Of a stretch of DNA of 64,000 nt, positions 51,446 to 59,699 are shown piece after piece. A model generated the notes under the pieces. The model saw only the letters and a list, made by a program, of their open reading frames with translations, was not told the DNA's origin and made no database searches. The stretch is from Sinorhizobium sp. B11 (GTDB lineage: Bacteria > Pseudomonadota > Alphaproteobacteria > Rhizobiales > Rhizobiaceae). Location: contig CP091034.1 in the NCBI GenBank assembly GCA_039725955.1, positions 4,212,001-4,276,000 of the forward strand, written 5' to 3'. The position numbers were made by a program, and so were the translations under genes. How positions within the stretch are numbered: the first letter of the stretch is position 1; each line of letters opens with the position of its first letter.

Positions 51446-51461
51446 ATTCGCAGAAGCGAAT
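51446..51461. promoter_or_regulatory. ArsR-type operator candidate ATTCGC-N4-GCGAAT
   Basis: A perfect six-bp dyad with spacer AGAA lying 46 bases before the arsR start, in an AT-rich promoter context. Confidence 0.5.
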
Positions 51462-51501
51462 TGGTCAAAAGTCGTCAAATACCAAAAAAAGTCCAACCAA
51501 A

Positions 51502-52272
51502 TCAGCAGATAAGCTGGCCGCCATTGATCTCCAGAACCTGACCGGTGATGTAGCCGGACAACGATGGCGCGGCCAGGAAGAGATAGGCCGGGGCGCAATC
51601 TTCCGACGTTCCGAGCCGCTGCAGCGGGATCGACTTGCGTGTCTGTTCCAGTTTTTCGCGGGATGAATAGCGTGCATGGAAATCGGTATCGATCGTACCG
51701 GGCGAGACGCAGTTGACCCTTATATCGTCAGGCGCGAGCTCGCGGGCAAGCGCCTTCGAATAGGTCGCGACGAAGGCCTTTGATGCGGAATAGATCGCCG
51801 AACCGGGACTACCGCCCGTTATCGCGGAAATCGAGACCGTGTTGACGATGGCGGCACCCTGCGCGGCCCGGAGCGCGGGAAGCAGGGCCCGGGTGAGCTC
51901 CACCACCGACGTCTGGTTGAGGCGCACGACGGTCTCATAATCGGCATCGGTCAGTTCACCGGCGGGAAAACGCCCATGCATCGTGCCGGCATTGTTGACC
52001 AGCACATGCACCTTGTCGAAGAAATCGAGCGCCTCTTGCGCAAACTTCGCAGCCCCGCCCTGCTGCAGGAAATCCGCCGGCAAAAGCAGGGCCCGGCGTT
52101 CCGATTCGGCAGTCAGCAGAAAATCCGGCAGTTCGCGCTCCCCGTCGCGCCCGGTATGGACAAGCACGCGCGCACCGCAATCCAGAAACTGTCGGGCAAC
52201 TTCGAGGCCGATACCGCGGCCGGCACCCGTCACGACGACATTGCGGTTTTCGAATAACTTGGGATGAAACAC
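51502..52272 (-). CDS. Short-chain dehydrogenase/reductase
   Basis: A 256-aa Rossmann-fold oxidoreductase: VVVTGAGRGIG (near 10-20) binds the cofactor, NNAG lies near 90, and the catalytic set is S (in SISAITGG), YSASK with Y about 157 and K about 161. The substrate is unknown. The start is a GTG at 52272 with GAGGAGAA six bases upstream; no better ATG exists before the Rossmann motif. It is 87 bases downstream of soxR on the same strand. Confidence 0.88.
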   Translation of the reverse strand: MFHPKLFENRNVVVTGAGRGIGLEVARQFLDCGARVLVHTGRDGERELPDFLLTAESERRALLLPADFLQQGGAAKFAQEALDFFDKVHVLVNNAGTMHGRFPAGELTDADYETVVRLNQTSVVELTRALLPALRAAQGAAIVNTVSISAITGGSPGSAIYSASKAFVATYSKALARELAPDDIRVNCVSPGTIDTDFHARYSSREKLEQTRKSIPLQRLGTSEDCAPAYLFLAAPSLSGYITGQVLEINGGQLIC

Positions 52273-52359
52273 GAAGTTCTCCTCATTTGCGGGCCGGTCC
52301 GCCGCTTGCGCTATCACGCCTAACATATGCGGGCATCAGCCAAAAGAAAGTTCGAAGAT

Positions 52360-52824
52360 CTAGGCACCCGGGTCGAGCAGCCGCGCACCGGCGCCCTGTC
52401 TGCCAAGTACATCGAAGGGATTGCGCAGCGGGCAGGCGTCGATAGAGAGGCAACCGCAGCCGATGCAGCTCGTCAGATGATCGCGTAACAGGCTGAGCTG
52501 CCTGATGCGGATATCGAGATTGTCCTTCCAGAGCCTTGATAACCTCTGCCAGTCCTCGACTGTCGGCGTACGGCTCTGCGGCAGGGTTTCGAACGCAGTC
52601 TGAATTTCAGAGAGCGGAATGCCAACGCGTTGCGCCACCTTGATGATGCCGAGACGCCGCAGCACGTCGCGGCCGTAGCGCCGCTGGTTGCCGCGGGTGC
52701 GAATGCTGAAGATCAGCCCTTTCGCTTCGTAGAAATGCAGGGCGGAAACCGCAAGTCCGCTGCGCTCTGCCACCTCGCCCACCGTCAGAAGTTTGCTCAA
52801 GGAGAATCCCGGATTCTGCTGCAT
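52360..52824 (-). CDS. soxR: Redox-sensitive regulator SoxR (MerR family)
   Basis: A 154-aa MerR-family activator. The winged helix-turn-helix LTVGEVAERSGLAVSALHFYEAKGLI is followed by a dimerisation helix and the [2Fe-2S] cysteines C120, C123, C125 and C131 (CIGCGCLSIDAC). Oxidation of the cluster by redox-cycling agents switches on target promoters. It is divergent from the NADPH-FMN reductase gene, whose promoter carries a SoxR box. Confidence 0.95.
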   Translation of the reverse strand: MQQNPGFSLSKLLTVGEVAERSGLAVSALHFYEAKGLIFSIRTRGNQRRYGRDVLRRLGIIKVAQRVGIPLSEIQTAFETLPQSRTPTVEDWQRLSRLWKDNLDIRIRQLSLLRDHLTSCIGCGCLSIDACPLRNPFDVLGRQGAGARLLDPGA

Positions 52825-52830
52825 GACCCA

Positions 52831-52861
52831 TTGACCTCAATATTAGTTTAGGTTTTATAGA
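52831..52861 (+). promoter_or_regulatory. SoxR-controlled promoter of the FMN reductase gene
   Basis: A -35 element TTGACC (52831-52836) and a -10 element TATAGA (52856-52861) are separated by 19 bp, too long for free recognition by RNA polymerase and typical of MerR-family targets. The spacer holds a near-palindrome ACCTCAA (52834-52840) / TTTAGGT (52847-52853), aligned like the E. coli soxS box. It sits in the 81-base gap between soxR and the reductase gene. Confidence 0.8.
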
Positions 52862-52905
52862 CTGCGCTCCCGAGGCCGTAAAGCCGAGATAAGAAGGAGT
52901 AATGC

Positions 52906-53481
52906 ATGCACAAACCCATGAGGCTTGCCGTCATCTATGGCAGCACGCGCGAGGGACGCATCTGCGACAGGGTGGTGAAGTGGCTCGAAAGAGAGCTGGC
53001 CCGCTTTCCGCAATTCGAGATCGACATCATCGACCCGCTGGCATTTTCACTGCCGCGAGAGCATTTACCGCATCATCCGGAGGCAAGGCGGCTTGCGGAC
53101 AGGCTTCATCAGGCCGATGGTTTCATCCTCGTCACCCCGGAATACAACCACAGCTTCACCGCTTCCCTGAAATTCCTCATCGATCTCTTCGCCGAACCCT
53201 GGCACGGAAAGCCGATCGCCTTCGTCTGTTATGGCGGCATATCCGGCGGATTGCGGGCAGTCGAACAACTTCGCCTCGTTTTTGCGGAGCTTCACGCCGT
53301 CACGATCTGCGATGCCGTGAGTTTCAATTCCCCCTGGCGCCGTTTCGACAATGAGGGCCGGCTGCAGGATCCGCAGGAAGCTCTGCGCAGGCTTTCCCGA
53401 ATGATGTCCCAGCTGCAATGGTGGACTGAGGCCCTGGTCGCCGCCCGCAGCGACACGCCCTATGCCGGCGTCGCCGCCTGA
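52906..53481 (+). CDS. NADPH-dependent FMN reductase-like flavoprotein
   Basis: A 191-aa flavodoxin-fold protein (NADPH_dep_FMN_red family): LAVIYGSTREGRICDRVVKWL near the start binds the FMN phosphate, and VTPEYNHSFTASLKFLIDLF (near 80-100) is the second FMN loop. Such enzymes reduce flavin or quinones. The ATG at 52906 has AAGGAG seven bases upstream. The SoxR box in its promoter indicates induction by redox-cycling stress. Confidence 0.9.
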   Translation: MHKPMRLAVIYGSTREGRICDRVVKWLERELARFPQFEIDIIDPLAFSLPREHLPHHPEARRLADRLHQADGFILVTPEYNHSFTASLKFLIDLFAEPWHGKPIAFVCYGGISGGLRAVEQLRLVFAELHAVTICDAVSFNSPWRRFDNEGRLQDPQEALRRLSRMMSQLQWWTEALVAARSDTPYAGVAA

Positions 53482-53526
53482 GACAAAGACATCCGGCTCC
53501 GTCTCTGGCAGGTACGGACCGGCTGG

Positions 53527-53557
53527 ACACCCGGACAGGACCTCCGTCCGGGTGTTT
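53527..53557 (+). terminator. Terminator after the FMN reductase gene
   Basis: ACACCCGGAC (53527-53536) and GTCCGGGTGT (53546-53555), loop AGGACCTCC, followed by TT. Confidence 0.75.
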
Positions 53558-53677
53558 CCCCTCGGGCACCTTACAAAGTGCGCCTGAACTGCACGCGCCT
53601 CTTGGCGACCGCATAGCCGGGTAGGAATTTTACGGTTGCGGTACCGCAGGCCGGGTGATAGCTTCCGCCACAATTTC

Positions 53678-53770
53678 ACGGGGGAGCTCCGAATTGCCGG
53701 GGCTGAGATGTGAGGCGCATGCCTCCGGACCCTTTAAAGCTGATCTGGGTAATGCCAGCGGAGCGAGGTC
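53678..53770 (+). ncRNA. TPP (thiamine pyrophosphate) riboswitch
   Basis: The two conserved THI-element segments are present: GGGGCTGAGA at 53699-53708 and the CCCTTTAAAGCTGATCTGGG / TAATGCCAGCGGAG segment at about 53730-53763. The 3' part (GGAGCGAGG) is also the ribosome-binding region of the downstream TTG start, so TPP binding would mask translation. It heads the ykoF-thiXZY operon. Confidence 0.95.
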
Positions 53771-53773
53771 CAA

Positions 53774-54382
53774 TTGTTTTCCGGCGCACAAGTGTCTCTA
53801 TATCCGATGTCCGGCAATTTCGTCGGCATCATCCTTGACGCGATCAAGGCTCTCGAGCCCTATCGCGATCATCTTCGCATCGAAACCGATGATATTTCCA
53901 CGCTGATGGTCGGCCCGCCCGACGTGCTGTTTGCCGCCATGCGCGACCTCTTCGTCTCGGCTGCCGCAAGTGGCGAGCATTGCGTATTGTCCGCCGCGAT
54001 CTCGCGCGGCTGCCCCGGCGAACCGGATGATGCAATCTGCGGCGCCGGCCTGTCCTCAAGCCGCTCCGAGCCGCTCGCCGAGCGCGTGGAGGCCGCGATC
54101 GCAGCAGTCAGGGATACGACCGAGACTGGTCAACCAACGGCGGCCCAATTTTCTCTCTATGTCATGGGAACTGGCACCCATATGGACGAGATTTACGGCT
54201 GCATCGATTTCCTGAAGCGCTCGGGCACATTCGACCGCTCGAAGAATTTCTGCACCAAGCTGCGCGGCGACGCCGGCGCGATCTTCGCGACCATCCATGA
54301 AGCTTTCTATCGCTTTGGCGATCCCGAAGGTCACGTGACACTGGATATCACGGTCTCCGCGAACAGCCCGAGCAAAGCCTGA
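53774..54382 (+). CDS. ykoF: YkoF-type thiamine/hydroxymethylpyrimidine-binding protein
   Basis: A 202-aa protein of the YkoF family (tandem ferredoxin-like domains that bind thiamine or HMP). Seen are VSLYPMSGNFVGIIL and DDISTLMVGPPDVLFAAMRDLF in the first half, and AQFSLYVMGTGTHMDEIYGCIDFLKRSGTF in the second, which repeats the first. The start is a TTG at 53774, five bases after GAGCGAGG, the 3' end of the TPP riboswitch; no ATG precedes VSLYPM. First gene of the thiamine-precursor uptake operon. Confidence 0.88.
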   Translation: MFSGAQVSLYPMSGNFVGIILDAIKALEPYRDHLRIETDDISTLMVGPPDVLFAAMRDLFVSAAASGEHCVLSAAISRGCPGEPDDAICGAGLSSSRSEPLAERVEAAIAAVRDTTETGQPTAAQFSLYVMGTGTHMDEIYGCIDFLKRSGTFDRSKNFCTKLRGDAGAIFATIHEAFYRFGDPEGHVTLDITVSANSPSKA

Positions 54383-54395
54383 GACGCCTGACGGC

Positions 54396-55187
54396 ATGAC
54401 CCTATCGAAACCGGATTCGACATTTGCGCCACTGAGGCGGGCCTTGCCCGCCATTCTCGCCATGCTTGCCTTCCTGGCTGTCTGGGAGCTCTATGTCGAT
54501 CTCTCCGGCATCAAGCCCTCGATCCTGCCCTCACCCTCGCGCATCCTTACGCAGGGCTGGCTGAACAGGCAGGCACTGCTCGACAATACCTGGCCGACGC
54601 TCGGCGCGACGCTCGGCGGTTTTGCTTTGTCGCTCGTCTTCGCCTTCGCCTCGTCGGTCCTGATGGATTTCGTGCCATTCATGCGCCGTGCGCTGCTGCC
54701 GCTCTTCATCGTCAGCCAGACATTGCCGCTGGTCGCGATCGCCCCCCTCGTCGTACTCTGGTTCGGTTTCGGGCTGCTGCCGAAGCTTCTGCTCGTCGCT
54801 CTCGTTACCTTCTTTCCGCTGCTGGTCGCCCTGCTTCAGGGCTATGAAGCGACGGACCGGGATATTGCCGAGCTTCTGAGTTCCATGAAGGCAAGTCGCT
54901 GGCGCATCTTCTGCCTGGCACGGCTCCCTTCCGCCATGCCTTTCTTCTTTGCCGGCCTGCGTATTTCGATCACCTATGCCGTGGTCGGCGCCATCTTCGC
55001 CGAATATGCAGGCGCCGCGCGCGGCCTCGGGATCTATATCCTCAATGCCAAGAACAATTTCCGGCCGGATCTCGTCCTCGCCGCCGTCGTCGTCAGCGCC
55101 CTTCTGACCCTTTGCCTCTTCGGTCTCACCCTGGCGGTGCAGCGTTTCGTCATGCCCTGGCAATCCCCTGCGGAGAAACGCCGATGA
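54396..55187 (+). CDS. thiX: HMP/thiamine-precursor ABC transporter permease ThiX
   Basis: A 263-aa BPD-type permease with six hydrophobic helices and the EAA-like loop motif GYEATDRDIAELLSSMKASRWRIFCLARLPSAMPFFFAGLRI. The family is that of the ThiXYZ/SsuC permeases; the TPP riboswitch and YkoF neighbour identify the cargo as a thiamine pyrimidine precursor. The stop overlaps the ATPase start (ATGA). Confidence 0.85.
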   Translation: MTLSKPDSTFAPLRRALPAILAMLAFLAVWELYVDLSGIKPSILPSPSRILTQGWLNRQALLDNTWPTLGATLGGFALSLVFAFASSVLMDFVPFMRRALLPLFIVSQTLPLVAIAPLVVLWFGFGLLPKLLLVALVTFFPLLVALLQGYEATDRDIAELLSSMKASRWRIFCLARLPSAMPFFFAGLRISITYAVVGAIFAEYAGAARGLGIYILNAKNNFRPDLVLAAVVVSALLTLCLFGLTLAVQRFVMPWQSPAEKRR

Positions 55188-55939
55188 ACGGGATGCTCGA
55201 GCTGAAGAATGTGTCGAAGTCCTTCGACGGCATGGAAGTGCTGAGGGACATTTCTCTTCATATCGCCAGAGGTGAATTCGTCTCGATCGTCGGCCCGTCC
55301 GGCTCCGGCAAGTCGACGATCCTGCGGCTGCTGACACAGGCGCTGCAGGCCGATAAGGGAGAGATTGTCTTCGACGGCATGCAGCTGTCGCAGGCCGAGC
55401 ATGCATTCGCCTTCATGCCTCAGCGCGATGCGCTGATGCCGTGGCGAAGCGTCATCGACAACGCGATCCTCGGCCTCGAAGTGCACGGCATGCGCCGCAG
55501 CCAGGCGCGCGCCGTGGCCGCCCCCCTCTTTGAACGCTTCGGCCTTGCTGGCTTCGAAAATCACTATCCCGCGGCCCTTTCGGGCGGCATGCGCCAGCGC
55601 GCGGCTCTGCTGCGCACGGTGATCCAGCGGCAAGACATGCTGCTGCTCGACGAGCCTTTCGGAGCACTCGATGCGCTTACCCGCACCCAGATGCAGGAAT
55701 GGCTGCAGGGCATGTGGACCGGTCATCGATGGACGGCCCTGCTGATTACCCATGACGTACGGGAAGCCGTCTTCCTGTCCGATCGTATCTATGTGTTGTC
55801 CGCCCGTCCGGCTGCCGTGATCAGGGAATTCGAGGTGCCGCTCGCAAGACCGCGGACGCTTGCAGATCTCGGCTCCCCGGCCGCTCAGGCGATCGAAACT
55901 GAAATTCTTCAAACATTGCTGCATCCGCAAAGAACCTGA
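55184..55939 (+). CDS. thiZ: HMP/thiamine-precursor ABC transporter ATPase ThiZ
   Basis: A 251-aa ABC ATPase: Walker A GPSGSGKST (37-45), a Q-loop in MPQRDALMPW, signature LSGGMRQR, and Walker B MLLLDEPFGALD. It powers the ThiXYZ-type importer. The ATG at 55184 overlaps the permease stop; a longer frame upstream is not coding. The binding-protein gene follows after ten bases. Confidence 0.88.
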   Translation: MNGMLELKNVSKSFDGMEVLRDISLHIARGEFVSIVGPSGSGKSTILRLLTQALQADKGEIVFDGMQLSQAEHAFAFMPQRDALMPWRSVIDNAILGLEVHGMRRSQARAVAAPLFERFGLAGFENHYPAALSGGMRQRAALLRTVIQRQDMLLLDEPFGALDALTRTQMQEWLQGMWTGHRWTALLITHDVREAVFLSDRIYVLSARPAAVIREFEVPLARPRTLADLGSPAAQAIETEILQTLLHPQRT

Positions 55940-55949
55940 GGAGGTCCTG

Positions 55950-56954
55950 ATGCTTCTCACCCGCCGACAGACCCTTTTTGCCGCCATGGCCGCAAGCCTT
56001 GCCGGCCGCACCGCCTTCGCGCAATCCTCCCCAAAGGTGCGTATCGCGCTCGACTGGACACCGAACACCAACCATATCGGCATCTATGTCGCCAAGGCGA
56101 AGGGCTTCTATGAGGCAGCCGGCATCGATGTCGAGATCCTGCCCTATGCCGATACGAGTGCCGGCACGTTGGTCGCAAATGGTGTTGCCGATTTCGGGAT
56201 TTGCGGAGAGATCGAGACCTTTACCCAGCGCGCCGCGGGCGCCGATGTGAAACTCGTCTATGCTGTCGTGCAGACGGAAACCGGCAGGTTGATCTTCAAG
56301 GGCGGCCGCAACGACATCAAGAGTCCGAAAGATCTTGATGGCAAGACCTATGGCGGCTTTGGCGGCGCATGGGAGGAGGCACTCGTCTCTGCGATGATCC
56401 GCAACGACGGCGGCAAGGGCACCTTCCAGAATGTCACGCTCGGCACCTCGGCCTATGAGGCGCTCGACAACGGCGCGGTGGACTTTACACTGGAAATCTA
56501 CACCTGGGAGGGTATTGCCGCCCAGCTGGAGAACCGGCAGGTCGGACGCTGGCGCTATAGCGACCATGGAATTCCCGACGAACAGACGACCGCAATCGCT
56601 TCCAGCGATGCCTATCTTTCGGCCAATCCGCAAAATGCCCGCGCCTTTGTCCAGGCAACACTCAAAGGTTATGCCTATTCGGTCGACAATCAGAACGAGG
56701 CCTGCGATCTCCTGATTGCCGGCAGCAACGGCGCGCTGCTGAATACCGAACTGGTCAAGGCATCGCAAAAGGCCCTGGTCGAAGGTCGTTTCCTCAAGGG
56801 TGACAACGGCGCGATCGGCATCATCGATCCGGCCAAGGCCGAAGCGATCGGCACGTTCCTGTTCGACCATGGCATCCTGCTCGATGCCAATGGTGCGGCG
56901 CTGAAGGAAAAGCCCGACTTTTCCGCCTATTACACGAACGATCTGCTTGGCTGA
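55950..56954 (+). CDS. thiY: HMP/thiamine-precursor ABC transporter substrate-binding protein ThiY
   Basis: A 334-aa NMT1/THI5-like binding protein. The N-terminus MLLTRRQTLFAAMAASLAGRTAFA is a Tat- or Sec-type signal (RR pair). VRIALDWTPNTNHIGIYVAKAKGFYEAAGIDVEIL is the diagnostic NMT1 entry, and FGGAWEE / IYTWEGIAAQL line the pocket. Such proteins bind HMP or formyl-aminopyrimidine. GAGGAGG precedes the ATG. Last gene of the riboswitch-controlled operon. Confidence 0.87.
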   Translation: MLLTRRQTLFAAMAASLAGRTAFAQSSPKVRIALDWTPNTNHIGIYVAKAKGFYEAAGIDVEILPYADTSAGTLVANGVADFGICGEIETFTQRAAGADVKLVYAVVQTETGRLIFKGGRNDIKSPKDLDGKTYGGFGGAWEEALVSAMIRNDGGKGTFQNVTLGTSAYEALDNGAVDFTLEIYTWEGIAAQLENRQVGRWRYSDHGIPDEQTTAIASSDAYLSANPQNARAFVQATLKGYAYSVDNQNEACDLLIAGSNGALLNTELVKASQKALVEGRFLKGDNGAIGIIDPAKAEAIGTFLFDHGILLDANGAALKEKPDFSAYYTNDLLG

Positions 56955-57019
56955 GATGACCCCGCCCTTGCCGGCAGCAGCTTTCCGCTGCAAAGTCCGG
57001 CAAGGAGCGAGGGAGTGAC

Positions 57020-58210
57020 ATGCAGCAGCAGGACCGGGTAGCCGGAGCAGATTTCTTGCGTGCAACCGCTTGCCTGCTTGTCCTCATCCACCACCTTGTT
57101 CTGCGCATCGACCTTAACAAGACCGAAGGGTTTCAGCCGGCGCTGACCGCCCTGCGCTTCGGCAATTTCGGCGTCTCAATCTTCTTTATCCTCAGCGGCT
57201 TTCTGCTGGCCTTGCCGTTCTGGCATTCCCTTGATGCCGGTTATGCAATGCCTGACCTGCGCACCTACGTGCTGCGTCGAGCGGCCCGCATCGTGCCCGG
57301 CTATTGGGTAGCTTTGACCGCAGGTTTTATCCTCAGCATCACGTTGCTTGGGCATGCGCTGACGCCGGAACTCGTCATGCGTTATGTGAGCGGTCTCCTG
57401 TTCATGAGCCAGTGGCATTGGCGCACCTTCTTTCCTGTCGAAGGCAACGGCCCGCTCTGGTCCATATCCTTCGAAGTAACGAGCTATGTGCTGCTGCCGC
57501 TTGGTTTCTTCTGGCTTTTCGCTATCCCGGAAAAACGCCGCACTCCGCTGATCACGCGCCTTGCCTGGCTCGCCATCATTGCTGTGGCGCTGCTTGCCCA
57601 CGAGACTTTCCGCACGGTTGTTCCTCCCAATGAGATTGATCGTGGCTGGCAATATGGCATGCAGGGCGGCGCAAAGGAGTGGATGCCAAACTACAATCCC
57701 TTCGGTTTCTTCGCGATTTTTGCGCTCGGTGCGCTCGCGGCAGGCCTTCACACGATACTGCCGCGAAAGCGTCAGATCCTGTTCGACATCATTGCCTTCG
57801 CCTGCCTGGTCATCGCCGGCCTCCAGCTGCCGCTTTCGACGGGAGGCCCGTGGGAAGCCTATGGATGGCTCGGCATCCCTTACGTCTTTCCGCTGTTCCC
57901 ACTTATGACCGCGCTTGCGCTCGTTGCCCTCTCGCGCTCCACCCTGCTTGCGGCGTTGCTCGACAACGCCTTCGTGCGCTTCACGGCAACCGTCTCATTC
58001 GGCATCTACATCTGGCAGGACATCGTACTGACCACGATGCAGACGATCTCACCGGCCATATTCGGGATCGGTAAGGACAACCCCCTGCGCGATTGGCTTA
58101 TTGGCTGTGCCCTTGCGACGACGATTGTCTTTCTTCTCGCAAGCCTCAGTTATTTCGCTCTCGAGCGGCAGGCAATACGACGCGCCGCACGCATAACGCG
58201 CAAGAATTAA
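57020..58210 (+). CDS. Acyltransferase family 3 membrane protein
   Basis: A 396-aa integral membrane O-acyltransferase of the Acyl_transf_3/OafA type. GADFLRATACLLVLIHH at residues 9-25 holds the conserved RxxA and H motif, and GNFGVSIFFILSGFLLALPFW is the second helix; about ten helices follow. Targets of this family are cell-surface polysaccharides or lipids, unknown here. It lies 65 bases after thiY, beyond which transcription may be independent. Confidence 0.83.
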   Translation: MQQQDRVAGADFLRATACLLVLIHHLVLRIDLNKTEGFQPALTALRFGNFGVSIFFILSGFLLALPFWHSLDAGYAMPDLRTYVLRRAARIVPGYWVALTAGFILSITLLGHALTPELVMRYVSGLLFMSQWHWRTFFPVEGNGPLWSISFEVTSYVLLPLGFFWLFAIPEKRRTPLITRLAWLAIIAVALLAHETFRTVVPPNEIDRGWQYGMQGGAKEWMPNYNPFGFFAIFALGALAAGLHTILPRKRQILFDIIAFACLVIAGLQLPLSTGGPWEAYGWLGIPYVFPLFPLMTALALVALSRSTLLAALLDNAFVRFTATVSFGIYIWQDIVLTTMQTISPAIFGIGKDNPLRDWLIGCALATTIVFLLASLSYFALERQAIRRAARITRKN

Positions 58211-58393
58211 GCCTTTACGCAATATAGTTAATTCCTAACCAGCCAAAAATATCAGGGACATATTTCGAAATACTCCCAAATTTGGCTCAATTAGGGTAAG
58301 GAAAACATTAAAGAAGCGGGTGACAAACCGACCCGGTCCATGTATTTGTGCCAGCGCGACGCACTATTCCAGTATTTCCACGGACGTTGCTTA

Positions 58394-59131
58394 ATGAACG
58401 TGTTTACTTCAAATAAGCTTCAAGACACGGCTTTCTCAGTAAAGACAGTGAAGATGAAGGCTCCCGACGCAGCGAATTCCAATATTCGCCAGCCGGAGAG
58501 CTTTGCCTCATTGGATGGCGGAGGCTGGCTTCAGCTTGGCTTGAAGAGAGCTTTCGACATTTTTGGAGCGGCGAGCGCGCTGATCATCCTGTTCCCCGTC
58601 CTTCTGACGATCGCCCTCCTCATCGTGATCGACGATGGCGGCCCGGTGTTTTTCCGACAGATTCGCTGGGGGCGTAAGGGTAGCAAGATCACTGTCTACA
58701 AGTTCCGCTCCATGCGGGCGGATCTCTGCGATCCCACCGGCGTCGAACAAACCGTCAAGGGTGATCGGCGCGTGACGCGGATCGGCGCCTTCTTGCGCAA
58801 GACCAATATCGATGAACTGCCCCAGCTTCTCAACGTCATTAAGGGCGATATGTCGCTCGTCGGTCCCCGTTGCCACGCCATCAACATGCGCGCGGCCGGT
58901 ATGCTCTACGAGGAACTGGTGCCTGAATATCATTACCGCCATCTGATGCGGCCAGGTATTACCGGCCTTGCCCAGACGCGCGGCTGGCGTGGTCCGACGG
59001 AACGCCCGACGGAGGCACGCGCCCGCATCGCCAGCGATATCTATTACATCAGGAATTTCAGCCTCTGGCTGGATATGAAGATCCTGCTTGGCACGCTGCT
59101 CTCCGAGCTGCGCGGCGGCACCGGTTTCTGA
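58394..59131 (+). CDS. Sugar-phosphate transferase (polyprenyl-phosphate, ExoY-type)
   Basis: A 245-aa bacterial sugar transferase (PF02397-type) that attaches the first sugar phosphate to undecaprenyl phosphate at the start of a surface polysaccharide. One membrane helix (about 52-76) is followed by VYKFRSMRAD, RRVTRIGAFLRKTNIDELPQLLNVIKGDMSLVGPR and RPGITGLAQ. The ATG at 58394 is chosen over upstream codons that lack a helix or motif. Which polysaccharide it starts is not clear. Confidence 0.88.
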   Translation: MNVFTSNKLQDTAFSVKTVKMKAPDAANSNIRQPESFASLDGGGWLQLGLKRAFDIFGAASALIILFPVLLTIALLIVIDDGGPVFFRQIRWGRKGSKITVYKFRSMRADLCDPTGVEQTVKGDRRVTRIGAFLRKTNIDELPQLLNVIKGDMSLVGPRCHAINMRAAGMLYEELVPEYHYRHLMRPGITGLAQTRGWRGPTERPTEARARIASDIYYIRNFSLWLDMKILLGTLLSELRGGTGF

Positions 59132-59166
59132 GATACCGAGTTTCCACAGACCAGATCGATCAGGCG

Positions 59167-59193
59167 GGCGGCGAAACACCGCCTTTTGTTTTT
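59167..59193 (+). terminator. Terminator after the sugar transferase gene
   Basis: GGCGG (59167-59171) and CCGCC (59179-59183), loop CGAAACA, followed by TTTTGTTTTT. Confidence 0.65.
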
Positions 59194-59236
59194 GCAAGCA
59201 CGCCTCAGCATAAATGCATCTTGTTTCCGGATAAAA

Positions 59237-59262
59237 AAAGCGGCCTTGAAGGCCGCTTTCTT
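59237..59262. terminator. Bidirectional terminator between the transferase and atp operons
   Basis: A nine-bp stem AAAGCGGCC (59237-59245) and GGCCGCTTT (59251-59259), loop TTGAA, with A/T-rich flanks on both sides. It ends the atp transcript on the minus strand and backs up the terminator to its left. Confidence 0.85.
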
Positions 59263-59291
59263 GTTCAATCCAGAATGTCTACCTGAACCGA

Positions 59292-59699
59292 TCAGTCCTG
59301 ACCGACCATGCCCTGCAGACGGGTCATTTCCATGATGAAATGCTCAAGCTTGGACTTGTGCTCATGATGCACGACATCCTCAAGTTCCTGCTTCGCAGCT
59401 TCGATGCGGCGGGTCAGTTCGTCCTTGTTGAGTTCCTCCACCGGAAGGGCAGATTCAGCAAGGAGCGTGCATCCCGTCGGCAGGATGTCGGCAAAACCGC
59501 CGAACACCACGTAATCCTGCTTCGAGCCTGAAGAAGAACGAACACTCACGATGCCCGGCTTGATGGTCGTCATCGTCGGGGCATGGTGGGCCATGACCGT
59601 CATCTCACCTTCAGTGGCGGGAATGACGACCTCGGTCACCATCTCCGACAGCAGCAGGCGCTCCGGCGAAACGAGCTCAAAGTTGAAATTGTCAGCCAT
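59292..59699 (-). CDS. atpC: F1-ATPase epsilon subunit
   Basis: A 135-aa central-stalk subunit: the beta-sandwich starts FNFELVSPERLLLSEMVTEVVIPATEGEMTVMAHHAPTMTTIKPG, and the C-terminal helix pair covers about 88-135. It is last in the atp operon; its ATG overlaps the stop of the upstream small gene as TGATG, so it is translationally coupled to that gene instead of directly to atpD. Confidence 0.95.
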   Translation of the reverse strand: MADNFNFELVSPERLLLSEMVTEVVIPATEGEMTVMAHHAPTMTTIKPGIVSVRSSSGSKQDYVVFGGFADILPTGCTLLAESALPVEELNKDELTRRIEAAKQELEDVVHHEHKSKLEHFIMEMTRLQGMVGQD

